64,000 bases of DNA from positions 44,841 through 108,840 of the forward strand of contig CANSUS010000005.1 in NCBI GenBank assembly GCA_947650155.1. The letters run 5' to 3'. This document shows positions 37,681-45,079 of the stretch, in pieces. Both the position numbers and the translations under genes were made by a program. How positions within the stretch are numbered: the first letter of the stretch is position 1; every line of letters begins with the position of its first letter. The notes under the pieces were generated by a model. It saw only the letters and a list, made by a program, of their open reading frames with translations, was not told where the DNA came from and searched no databases. The DNA comes from an uncultured Lachnospiraceae bacterium (GTDB lineage Bacteria > Bacillota > Clostridia > Lachnospirales > Lachnospiraceae).

Positions 37681-38376
37681 GTGAAGCTGTATATTATGGA
37701 CGTGAAAGAGGTAGAGAAAAACGGCATACTGGAAGAGCGGATGTTTGCAAGCATCGGAAAGCAGCGGCAGGAAAAGATGGAAAAATGCCGTCATGATAAA
37801 GATAAAATACGTAGTCTCTGCGCAGGCGCGCTGCTCTGCCTTGGAGTAATGGAGTGGGAGGAAGAAGAAAGCGCTCTTTTTTTACAGAAAATCGAAGCGG
37901 GAAAAGTAAACTGGGAGATGCTTTCTGAGTTTTTCAAAAAGACTGGAAAAGAGGTGTCCTGTGATTATGGGAAGAACGGGAAACCCTTTTTGGTGAATTA
38001 TCCTGACATTCATTTTAATCTTTCCCATTCGGGAGATTATGTCGTTGGAGCCTTTGACAGACAGCCGGTAGGGGTTGACATCCAGGAACATCGGAAGATC
38101 GGCGACAGTATGGCAAGACATTTTTTGAATGATAGAGAACTTGATATGGCTGCTTTGCAGGCAGACGAAAGAGAAAGGGAAAAGCTGCTCTGCAGGCTTT
38201 GGGCCGTGAAAGAAAGCTACATAAAACTGACGGGGGAAGGCATGAAAAAGTCTATGAAGGAAGTCTTTGCCGATCTGGAAAATAAAAAGGTGGAGGATGA
38301 GAAAGGAGAAATACTGGCCGGTTTTTGGGATAAGATTTGGATGGAGAGATATTATATTTCTGTGTGTGGGTTTTGA
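37681..38376 (+). CDS. 4'-phosphopantetheinyl transferase (Sfp type)
   Basis: A 231-residue enzyme moving phosphopantetheine from CoA to carrier proteins. The Sfp-family motifs are present: FNLSHSGDYVVGAFD, the magnesium-binding GVDIQEHRKI and the signature WAVKESYIKLTGEGM. The start is a GTG at 37681 after AAGGAG. Its length suits the Sfp group rather than the shorter AcpS. No polyketide or peptide synthetase gene lies in the window, so the target carrier protein is unknown. Confidence 0.92.
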   Translation: MKLYIMDVKEVEKNGILEERMFASIGKQRQEKMEKCRHDKDKIRSLCAGALLCLGVMEWEEEESALFLQKIEAGKVNWEMLSEFFKKTGKEVSCDYGKNGKPFLVNYPDIHFNLSHSGDYVVGAFDRQPVGVDIQEHRKIGDSMARHFLNDRELDMAALQADEREREKLLCRLWAVKESYIKLTGEGMKKSMKEVFADLENKKVEDEKGEILAGFWDKIWMERYYISVCGF

Positions 38377-38482
38377 GGGTGGAACAAAAGGGTTCATGCA
38401 AAAGTTTTAGAATCGTAAGTTCATATAGAAAAAACAGGAGAAAATTTTATAAGTAGATTTTTAGTGATAAAGGCAATAAAGT

Positions 38483-38844
38483 ATGTCAGGGATTGCCTTT
38501 TTGTATCAGAAGAAAGAACTTTTAAAGGACTTAAATCGTTTGATTAGGGCATTAGAGATTTACTTAGCAGAGTATAATTATACCAATACCTACCAAAAAG
38601 TTTATGATACGGGATGTAGGAATATTGAATATGATTTATGAATGTTGTGAAGAAACAGAGTATTTTATAGAAGAAGAGAAAAAATATTTGGATGATCAGG
38701 AATATGGGTATTGGACTAAGTGATTTCAAGCTCCACATTGAAGAATACGAAAAGAAAGTACTATTCAGTGATTGTTTGTACTGCCATAGGCGGTATTTTG
38801 GTAAGGTTGAAAAAAAACGCTTTCAACTATTGAGGATGAGTTAA
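38483..38844 (+). pseudogene. Decayed small gene read in three successive frames
   Basis: Three short open stretches follow each other in different frames: 38483-38641 (begins MSGIAFLYQKKELLKDL, ends GCRNIEYDL), 38631-38723 (YECCEETEYFIEEEKKYLDD) and 38704-38844 (SDFKLHIEEYEKKVLF, CLYCHRRYFGKVEKKRF). Read together they make a plausible, evenly charged protein of about 115 residues, so one ancestral gene with two frame breaks is the simplest explanation. The last stretch ends in TAATG, overlapping the GNAT start by one base. The family was not recognised. The bases before it (38377-38482) show nothing. Confidence 0.4.
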
Positions 38845-39332
38845 TGGAAAATATTGAAATCTGTTATTGTAAAGTTCATGAGGCAATTTCTGTAATGAAA
38901 GAGGTTGCAGAATGGGGAAGAAACAAAGGATTTAAAGTTTGGTTGGACGAGTGGCTGACACCAGAAGAATTGATTACCGAAGAAGCAAAGCCACAATATT
39001 TTTGTATAGGAAAAGTAAACGATGAAATTGCATGTGCGTTTATTCTTCAAAATAGTGATGTAATGTATTGGGGAAATAGGCCGGCAAAGGAAGCAGTATA
39101 CTTACATAAATTATGTGTTAGGCGGGAATTTGCACACCGAGGAATGACAAAATCTATTGTTGAAGCGATAAGAACAGAATGTAGGAATAATGGTATAAAA
39201 TACATTCGCTTAGATACTGGACTTGATGAAAAAGTAGTCAGAAAAATATATTTAAGGGCAGGATTTAGGATTGTTGATATTATTGATTACGACAATGGAA
39301 ATTCATTGGCACTATATGAAATGGAAGTATGA
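38844..39332 (+). CDS. GNAT-family N-acetyltransferase
   Basis: A 162-residue acetyltransferase. Strand-helix pattern and the acetyl-CoA-binding region are visible (YLHKLCVRREFAHRGMTKSIVEAI, in part, with R/Q-x-x-G-x-G/A-type turn RGM), then IKYIRLDTGLDEKVVRKIYLRAGFRIVD. The substrate is unknown. The start overlaps the stop of the decayed reading frame upstream. The 160 bases after it hold a small reading-frame remnant (YAYKSMRMEGLDYPTVV) and a GGAAGGATG/CATCCTTCC hairpin at the end of the convergent gene. Confidence 0.85.
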   Translation: MENIEICYCKVHEAISVMKEVAEWGRNKGFKVWLDEWLTPEELITEEAKPQYFCIGKVNDEIACAFILQNSDVMYWGNRPAKEAVYLHKLCVRREFAHRGMTKSIVEAIRTECRNNGIKYIRLDTGLDEKVVRKIYLRAGFRIVDIIDYDNGNSLALYEMEV

Positions 39333-39495
39333 ATACTGACTACTAACTCCTGTTACTAAACTTGTCAACAGAATAAAAGGCTATGCGTACAAAAGCATGC
39401 GGATGGAAGGACTGGATTATCCGACTGTGGTAAGGTCAATTAGTGCATTGAGCTTTTGCTTTCCTTTACTCTCAGCAGGATTAAGGAAGGATGGG

Positions 39496-40293
39496 CTACA
39501 TCCTTCCGCTTTCCATCAGGTTACCGGAGGAATAGCGTCGTAACCCAAGATAGAATACCGTTATGGCGGCAGCTGTAAGCAGACCGGTATATCCGATTAC
39601 GGTAAAAAACATACCAACATCAAAACTGGTCATAATATGCACGGGATGGTATATGGCCAGACCTACCGGAATGACAAGGTAGAGCAGAAATCTTGTGCCG
39701 CCTTTAAAAATACCGTCGGGGTAGGTGGCAAACGAGACCATCACATTGGTCATATGCATACTGAATTTTTCCGCCCGAACAAACCAAAAGGACAGACTCC
39801 CCATCAAAAGAGAAAAGGACGTTATGATCAATGCTCCTGTTATAGTAAAAAGTGAAAATAAAAGCAGTCTGTCAATTCGGAAACAAAAAATACATATCAC
39901 AAGGAAACCATAGAGAAAATCTCCGATTGCAGAGGTACTGGTAGCGGAAGTCATTACACTGAGAAGAACATTTTTAGGTAGAACCAGGTAACAGTCCAGC
40001 TTACCGTTTACAATCATTTCCGGCAGCGAAAACACCCTTGCAAACAAAATATGGGATAATCCGTAGCTGCTCGCAGAAAGTCCCCATAAGAGCATGACCT
40101 GATGGATGGAATACCCTCCGATCTCTTCTTTTAATCGGAACAAAATAAGCCATTGTATGATAAACGCTCCATTATTCAACATCATAAACAGGATATTCGT
40201 TAAAAATGTAACTTTATTGAGCATTTCCCGCATAATATTGTATTTCACAGAAAAGACACATACCCGAATTTGATTTTTAACCGCCGTTAACAT
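39496..40293 (-). CDS. ABC exporter permease (DUF990/ABC2_membrane_6 type), second
   Basis: A 265-residue protein with six predicted membrane helices and the family features MLNNGAFIIQWLILF and the conserved FARVFSLPEMIVNGKLDCYLVLP, typical of DUF990 permeases (PF06182). ATG 40293 is taken as the start because AAAGGGGG lies 12 bases upstream; the ATG at 40317 has no site. It overlaps the upstream permease gene by 17 bases. It forms a heteromeric exporter with that permease and the ATPase. Confidence 0.85.
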   Translation of the reverse strand: MLTAVKNQIRVCVFSVKYNIMREMLNKVTFLTNILFMMLNNGAFIIQWLILFRLKEEIGGYSIHQVMLLWGLSASSYGLSHILFARVFSLPEMIVNGKLDCYLVLPKNVLLSVMTSATSTSAIGDFLYGFLVICIFCFRIDRLLLFSLFTITGALIITSFSLLMGSLSFWFVRAEKFSMHMTNVMVSFATYPDGIFKGGTRFLLYLVIPVGLAIYHPVHIMTSFDVGMFFTVIGYTGLLTAAAITVFYLGLRRYSSGNLMESGRM

Positions 40294-41080
40294 ATAATTT
40301 CCGAACCCCCTTTCCATAAATAAAAAACATCAGTAAAAGCCCGGCGCACAGGTAAAGAAGCTGCGTCAGCAAAATTTCGGCGCATTTTTCGGCGCTGAAA
40401 TCTACAATCAGTTTTGCGGGACCGTAGCATACGGTGTAGATCGGCGTCAGTTTAAACAGGAACTGTAATGCGCCGGGAAAAATTTCTATGGGGAACAGTG
40501 TTCCCATAACAAGAATCAGCTTATCATAAATCCATTGAAAGGGGGCAGAATCCTCGATCCAAAAGGATAACAGGCTGATACAAAGCTTGAAAACTGCGTT
40601 CACGGTAACGCCCAGTATGACGCAGGGGACAGACGCCAGAAGTGTGACAGGCCGAAAGCCGGGCAGACTGCCGATCATCGTGACTCCCATTACCGTGGCA
40701 AGGAGGGCATACATTGGCAGCTGTATACTCCATTCGCCGGTGTATTTGGCGAGAATATAAAGAGTATAATGATAAGGTTTATTCATCAGGTACGCAATAT
40801 TCCCTCCCCGTATGTCGCTGCTGACCTGTCTGGTGATGGTTGAAGAGCGTGCGCCGAACCAGACCATTTCCGTTATCATGACGTACCAGATCATTTGTTC
40901 TTTTGTATATCCGGCAATCAGGTCACCGGGATCTGCATAGATATAATTCCAAAGTTTTATGAAAACAAAGCACATAATAAAATAACTGATAAATCCCATT
41001 GCAATGTTAAACATATATTGCAGGTTTTCTATTAATACGGACTTGTATATAACCGTATACTTTTTAAGCATTCTGCTCAT
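40277..41080 (-). CDS. ABC exporter permease (DUF990-like), first
   Basis: A 267-residue six-helix permease with the related pattern SSDIRGGNIAYLMNKPYHY and, near the C terminus, GTLFPIEIFPGALQFLFKLTP (in part). ATG 41080 follows AAGGAGAG; the longer frame back to 41239 runs into the ATPase gene and is not translated as such. It is the middle gene of the exporter operon and is paired with a homologous permease, as usual for DUF990 systems, whose substrates are mostly unknown. Confidence 0.87.
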   Translation of the reverse strand: MSRMLKKYTVIYKSVLIENLQYMFNIAMGFISYFIMCFVFIKLWNYIYADPGDLIAGYTKEQMIWYVMITEMVWFGARSSTITRQVSSDIRGGNIAYLMNKPYHYTLYILAKYTGEWSIQLPMYALLATVMGVTMIGSLPGFRPVTLLASVPCVILGVTVNAVFKLCISLLSFWIEDSAPFQWIYDKLILVMGTLFPIEIFPGALQFLFKLTPIYTVCYGPAKLIVDFSAEKCAEILLTQLLYLCAGLLLMFFIYGKGVRKLYVNGG

Positions 41081-41120
41081 AACTCTCCTTTCTCCGGCAG
41101 CGGACTCCCAGGTTGAATTT

Positions 41121-42113
41121 TCAGGGAACTTGAACCCTGTTTTCCGAACGGTAGATCTCCATAATGATATTTTCCAGAGGAACGTTAGAGATCGTAATAT
41201 CCTCTGCCTGTTCTGCATCGATGAAGCGGAGTGCATCATTGATTTTCATAACGGCGGTATCGACCTCCAGACGAACCTGCCCGTTTTTTTCTTTTAAGAC
41301 GGTAAGTCCGGGCAAATCAGGCAGCGGCGTATGATTAGAAAGCTTCATTTCTATGATCTTTTTATTTAAATAATGGTACTTTAAATGTTCCATTGACTCG
41401 TCTAATACGATCTGTCCGGCATTTACGATCATAATCCGTTTACAGAGCTTTTCTATATCGCCAACGTCATGACTGGTAAGGAAAATGGTCGTATGGAGTT
41501 CCCGGTTCATCTGCTTGATCAGAGAGCGGATATGATCTTTTACTACCGGATCAAGACCGATGGTGGGTTCATCCAAAAACAGCACCCTGGGTTTATGGAG
41601 AAGAGAAGCCACAATTTCACAGCGGATGCGCTGTCCAAGCGACAGGCTGCGGACCGGCGTATTGATAAAGGCGCCAAGTTCAAAAATATCGGAAAATTCC
41701 TGAATGCGTCTTTCTGTTTCAGAATCCGGGATATCATAAATGGCGCCGAAGAAGCGGAAATTATCATAGGGAGTCAAATGCGCCCAAAGCTGTTCCTTCT
41801 GCCCGAATACGGTTCCGATCTGGTAACAGAGCTGTTTTCGCTTTTTGACAGGGTCGATGCCCAGTATCTGCGCCCTTCCCCCGTCAGGGTAGAGAATTCC
41901 CGTTAACATTTTGATCGTCGTGCTTTTTCCTGCTCCATTTGGACCGATAAAAGCAAGCATTTCTCCTTCTTCCACGGAAAAAGAAACCTGATCGACAGCG
42001 TGAATTTCTTTTGTCTGCGGGCGGAAGACGGATTTAATGCTTCCTGCCATTCCCTTTTCCTTTTGTTTGATCCGAAATGTCTTGGATAAATTATCTGCTT
42101 CGATTACTTTCAA
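41121..42113 (-). CDS. ABC exporter ATP-binding protein of the DUF990 system
   Basis: A 330-residue ATPase with Walker A GPNGAGKSTT, Q-loop GQKEQLWAHLTPYDNF, signature LSLGQRIRCEI, Walker B RVLFLDEPTIGLDP and H-loop TSHDVGD. The start is a TTG at 42113, 7 bases after AAGGAGGAA; the frame extends further upstream, but that part lies within the attenuator terminator. It is the first gene of the exporter operon and lies only 38 bases behind a strong leader terminator, so its expression should depend on antitermination. Confidence 0.93.
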   Translation of the reverse strand: MKVIEADNLSKTFRIKQKEKGMAGSIKSVFRPQTKEIHAVDQVSFSVEEGEMLAFIGPNGAGKSTTIKMLTGILYPDGGRAQILGIDPVKKRKQLCYQIGTVFGQKEQLWAHLTPYDNFRFFGAIYDIPDSETERRIQEFSDIFELGAFINTPVRSLSLGQRIRCEIVASLLHKPRVLFLDEPTIGLDPVVKDHIRSLIKQMNRELHTTIFLTSHDVGDIEKLCKRIMIVNAGQIVLDESMEHLKYHYLNKKIIEMKLSNHTPLPDLPGLTVLKEKNGQVRLEVDTAVMKINDALRFIDAEQAEDITISNVPLENIIMEIYRSENRVQVP

Positions 42114-42150
42114 TGTGATTCCTCCTTCTTCCTTAAGCTGTATTGATATA

Positions 42151-42206
42151 TAAAAAAGAACCGCTATGCCATATACACATTTCTGCGTATATACCATGCG
42201 GTTCTC
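42151..42206 (-). terminator. Leader terminator (attenuator) of the ABC exporter operon
   Basis: On the minus strand AGAACCGC pairs with GCGGTTCT, continued inward by ATG/CAT and GTATATAC/GTGTATAT-type pairs, then TTTTTT. It is a long, strong intrinsic terminator between the promoter at 42393-42421 and the first structural gene. Confidence 0.88.
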
Positions 42207-42213
42207 TTTCTAT

Positions 42214-42289
42214 CCTGATTGCCGCATAGCCAAATAAGACTTTCCATCTTACTTACGGCCATGCGATTTGAACGTTTGTCAAGATCAGG
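42214..42289 (-). promoter_or_regulatory. Three-way hairpin of the attenuator, with antiterminator potential
   Basis: On the minus strand CCTGAT (42289-42284) pairs with ATCAGG (42219-42214), enclosing TTGA/TCAA (42282-42268) and a long hairpin with arms CGCATGGCC (42265-42257) and GGCTATGCG (42231-42223). The ATGCGG of that second arm can instead pair with CCGCAT in the 5' arm of the terminator. The two foldings exclude each other. The first arm (CCTGAT) contains the stop codon of the leader peptide, so a ribosome there would disturb the fold. Confidence 0.65.
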
Positions 42290-42362
42290 CTGTGACCGTA
42301 ATATGAAAAATCTGCTGCACCAGAATATTAATAATAATAGCTGTATAATTGATAAGATACAT
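42285..42362 (-). CDS. Leader peptide of the ABC exporter attenuator
   Basis: A 25-codon open frame on the minus strand, starting MYLINYTAIII and ending QQIFHITVTA before TGA. TTAGGAGT lies 8 bases before its ATG, a strong ribosome binding site for so short a frame. It begins about 24 bases after the expected transcript start, and its stop codon lies in the first arm of the attenuator structure. This is the arrangement of leader peptides on which ribosomes stall in the presence of antibiotics (erm, msr, bmrB types). The hydrophobic isoleucine-rich sequence fits such peptides. Translation is inferred, not shown. Confidence 0.65.
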   Translation of the reverse strand: MYLINYTAIIINILVQQIFHITVTA

Positions 42363-42392
42363 ATGTTTGTACTCCTAAGTTAAATTTTAGAT

Positions 42393-42421
42393 AGCATAGC
42401 ACAGGTTTTTTAAATTGGCAA
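42393..42421 (-). promoter_or_regulatory. Promoter of the attenuated ABC exporter operon
   Basis: On the minus strand TTGCCA (42421-42416), a 17-base spacer and TATGCT (42398-42393), about 30 bases before the leader peptide start. Confidence 0.7.
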
Positions 42422-42453
42422 GAGGAATTATAAAATTTTTAGAGAGATGGTAA

Positions 42454-42620
42454 GATTTCAGCCTTCCGCCCGTGGGCGGATCAGTATTCTAAAAGGAACC
42501 CTTTGGAAGACGTCAGCACTTGGCGAGGTATTTTCGAGCCTAGTACTGTTACGTCTGGAATAGAGCGCAAGCGCGGTGACGTTAGAATACTGATCTGCTC
42601 ACAGGCGGGAGGCTGAAATC
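42454..42620. ncRNA. 167-base structured element: unidentified RNA or MITE
   Basis: The ends form a 39-bp inverted repeat (42454-42492 with 42582-42620) with four differences, three of which are G-U pairs in RNA. Inside are AGACGT/ACGTCT (42508-42513 with 42551-42556), a GGC/GCC stem within it, an AAAGG/CCTTT hairpin and GCG-CAAG-CGC. No protein frame crosses it. The flanks contain TA on both sides, which would also fit a transposon-derived MITE. No clear promoter or U-run was found, so strand and expression are open. Candidates to test are Clostridiales-1, raiA motif and 6S RNA; none was recognised with confidence. Confidence 0.45.
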
Positions 42621-42686
42621 ATACAAGGGAGGGGATGTAACGCGAAGATTAAACGATCAAACAGGATAGAGTTTATCGCCGGCGCG

Positions 42687-42695
42687 TGGTATAAT
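42687..42695 (+). promoter_or_regulatory. Extended -10 promoter of the lipoprotein cluster
   Basis: TGGTATAAT (extended -10) lies 34 bases before the first lipoprotein gene. No good -35 is seen at the expected distance. Confidence 0.5.
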
Positions 42696-42729
42696 AATAT
42701 ATTGTGGATGCAGAAAGGGGAGAATACAA

Positions 42730-44979
42730 ATGCGAAAGGGTAAATTCAGTAAAGGGATCATAGTAATAGGACTGATTTTCACTTGTACGGTACAGTTTTT
42801 CGGATGCGGCAGTAAAGAAAGGACAGAAAATGGGCAGGGAGTGCAGGAAAGCAGGACTGAGCCGGAGTTTGTTTATGTTGCAAAACATCAGGAATTTGGC
42901 ATAAACGGAAAACTTGGGGAAGCATGTCCTGTCGGCGATGCGGTCTATTTTCTGGCCGGTGGGGAAACGGGACAGAAGGGAGACGCAGAATGGCAGGCGT
43001 ACAGTCTGAAAACGGAAGGAGTTACGCCAGCGCTTTTTCCTTTGGAAATGGAAGAGGGGAGTTTTGTTAGCAGTCTGTGTGCAGATGCAGAAAAAAATCT
43101 TTTTGCGGTGGTATGCAGGCGCACGGGCCGGGATGCCAATTATTTTTTAACTTGTTATACGCCAGAAGGGGCGTTGGTTTTTCAGACAGATATTACAGAG
43201 CTTGGCAGGAATGACGCCTATTTCTATATTCAACATATGGCGGTTGACAAAGAAGGGAATGTTTATTTATGCAGCGGCGGGAGTGTGGATGATTTCAGTA
43301 CAATATGGATATTTGACGGGGAAGGGAGCCGGATCGGAAAACTTCCCTGTGAAACATGGGTTGACGCCCTTTTTATGCTGCCGAACGGGAATATGGCAGC
43401 AGCGATGCAGGAAGAAGGAGGCGCCTGTTTTAAAGAAATAGATGCAGCGAAGGAAACGTTTGTAAAAACCTATGGAAATCTGCCGGAAGTATGTAGTTAT
43501 GGGGCAGTGCTTTCGGATCATGTCGTTCTTCTGGCAGGAAGGGATCAGGTTTGTCAATATGATCTGGAAGCAGAACACTTTGAAGAACTGGCAAACTGGG
43601 CGGACTGTGATGTGGATGGCAGCGGCATAAGCGGCTTTGGAATCATGGAGGATGGAAGACTTTTGGCGGTTTGTCAGAAAAGAAGCACAGAAGAAGCAAA
43701 GGCAGAGCTTGTGTATTTAGAAAAAAAGACGCCGGCTGAACCTGCCGAGGCAAAAAAAGAACTTATTGTTTTGGGCGTGATGTTTGAAGGCGACATGGGA
43801 ATTTCGGATGCAGTGCTTCGGTTTAATCAGACCAATGAAACCTATCGGATTGAAGTGGTAAGTTATGGGGAGGAAGATTACGAAGCAGGGAAACTGCGGC
43901 TGGATGCCGAGCTGGTTTCAGGGTCCGGACCGGATCTTGTCTGGATAGATCATGACAGTATGCGTGCTTACGCAGAGCAGGGCATTTTGGAAGATCTTTA
44001 TCCTTATATAGACGGAGAAGGAGCGATGAAAAGAGAGGATTTTGTGGAAAGCGTGCTTGCGGCCTGTGAAATGGACGGAATACTGCCGTGTTTTGCGACG
44101 GATTTTTTGGTGGATACCATGATTGCAAGGACTTCTGACGTGGGCAGTAAGTCCGGCTGGTCGATAGAAGAGGCGATGGCGCTTATGGAGTCAAAACCGG
44201 AAGAAACGGAAATTTTCCGATATGGGTCAAAGCGCAGCGTTTTGGACAGATTCCTTTATGGATCAATCGACTGTTTTATTAACCGGGAAACCGGAGAATG
44301 CAGCTTTGATGACGGTACTTTTGAAAAATTGCTGTTATTTGCCAACAGATTTCCGAAAGAGACGGCGTATGATGAGGAGTACAGCGAACCGCAGAAACTT
44401 CGGAATGGTACGATGCTTTTGGCATCCACGCAGGTTTCCGGGGTAGACAGTTATCAGATGTATGCAGAATTATTCGGTGAACCGATTACTTTTATCGGCT
44501 ATCCATCGGATGGGGGGACAGGCTCTTATATCCTGCCGGCGGGTCCTGTTGTGGGAATGAATGTAAATGCAAAAAACAAAGAGGGAGCATGGGAATTTAT
44601 AAAACTGCTTTTATCTTTGGAATATCAGTCAGAACGGGCTAAACTTTCTTTCCCTGTCCTGAAAGAAGCGCTGGAAGCGAAGTTTGAGGAGAGCATGAGG
44701 CCGGAATATCAGGAAATGGATGGAGAGCAGGAAGAACAGCCCAAATTTGAGATTACTTATGATGACTGGAGGGGAAAGCTGTACGCGGCAACTGAAGAAG
44801 AAGTAAATGCAGTCCGTATGCTGATCGACCATGCAGGCAGCGTTACGGCGTTTCCGCAGGAGATCTTCAATATGATTATGGAAGAGGCGGACGCTTTTTT
44901 TGAAGGACAAAAAAGTGCCAGGGAGACAGCGGACATCATTCAGAGCCGGGTACAGATTTATGTGAATGAGAGTCGTTAA
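42730..44979 (+). CDS. Large lipoprotein A: propeller-like region plus family-1 solute-binding domain
   Basis: A 749-residue exported lipoprotein; the lipobox ends at C26 (VQFFGC). Residues about 45-335 show repeated strand units of the propeller type (GDAVYFLAGG, AVDKEGNVYLCSGG, MEDGRLLAVCQ). From about 345 follows a sugar-type ABC solute-binding fold (LIVLGVMFEG, FNQTNETYRIEVVSYGE, SGSGPDLVWID, ILEDLYPYID, NKEGAWEFIKLLLS). The C-terminal tail (AFFEGQKSARETADIIQSR, in part) recurs in two paralogs downstream. GAAAGGGGAG precedes the ATG. Substrate unknown; sugar or peptide uptake is inferred from the permeases nearby. Confidence 0.8.
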   Translation: MRKGKFSKGIIVIGLIFTCTVQFFGCGSKERTENGQGVQESRTEPEFVYVAKHQEFGINGKLGEACPVGDAVYFLAGGETGQKGDAEWQAYSLKTEGVTPALFPLEMEEGSFVSSLCADAEKNLFAVVCRRTGRDANYFLTCYTPEGALVFQTDITELGRNDAYFYIQHMAVDKEGNVYLCSGGSVDDFSTIWIFDGEGSRIGKLPCETWVDALFMLPNGNMAAAMQEEGGACFKEIDAAKETFVKTYGNLPEVCSYGAVLSDHVVLLAGRDQVCQYDLEAEHFEELANWADCDVDGSGISGFGIMEDGRLLAVCQKRSTEEAKAELVYLEKKTPAEPAEAKKELIVLGVMFEGDMGISDAVLRFNQTNETYRIEVVSYGEEDYEAGKLRLDAELVSGSGPDLVWIDHDSMRAYAEQGILEDLYPYIDGEGAMKREDFVESVLAACEMDGILPCFATDFLVDTMIARTSDVGSKSGWSIEEAMALMESKPEETEIFRYGSKRSVLDRFLYGSIDCFINRETGECSFDDGTFEKLLLFANRFPKETAYDEEYSEPQKLRNGTMLLASTQVSGVDSYQMYAELFGEPITFIGYPSDGGTGSYILPAGPVVGMNVNAKNKEGAWEFIKLLLSLEYQSERAKLSFPVLKEALEAKFEESMRPEYQEMDGEQEEQPKFEITYDDWRGKLYAATEEEVNAVRMLIDHAGSVTAFPQEIFNMIMEEADAFFEGQKSARETADIIQSRVQIYVNESR

Positions 44980-45079
44980 CATAAATAATTTACAATTCAT
45001 AAATTCTTAAGATGCATCTTTAGACAAGATGGTATACAATAGGATGAGAATATAATAATTTTGACAGGGGAGGACTCGG

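Noticed and set aside
39333..39495. Transposase remnant after the GNAT gene
   Set aside because: The short frame (YAYKSMRMEGLDY) could not be tied to any transposase family.
42211..42370. Metabolite riboswitch (c-di-GMP, TPP, SAM, cobalamin, guanidine types) before the ABC exporter
   Set aside because: None of the consensus cores is present, while a leader peptide with its own binding site explains the region better.
45012..45056. Promoter for lipoprotein B
   Set aside because: TATAAT at 45051 and TACAAT at 45035 are present but neither has a -35 at proper spacing, so no call was made.
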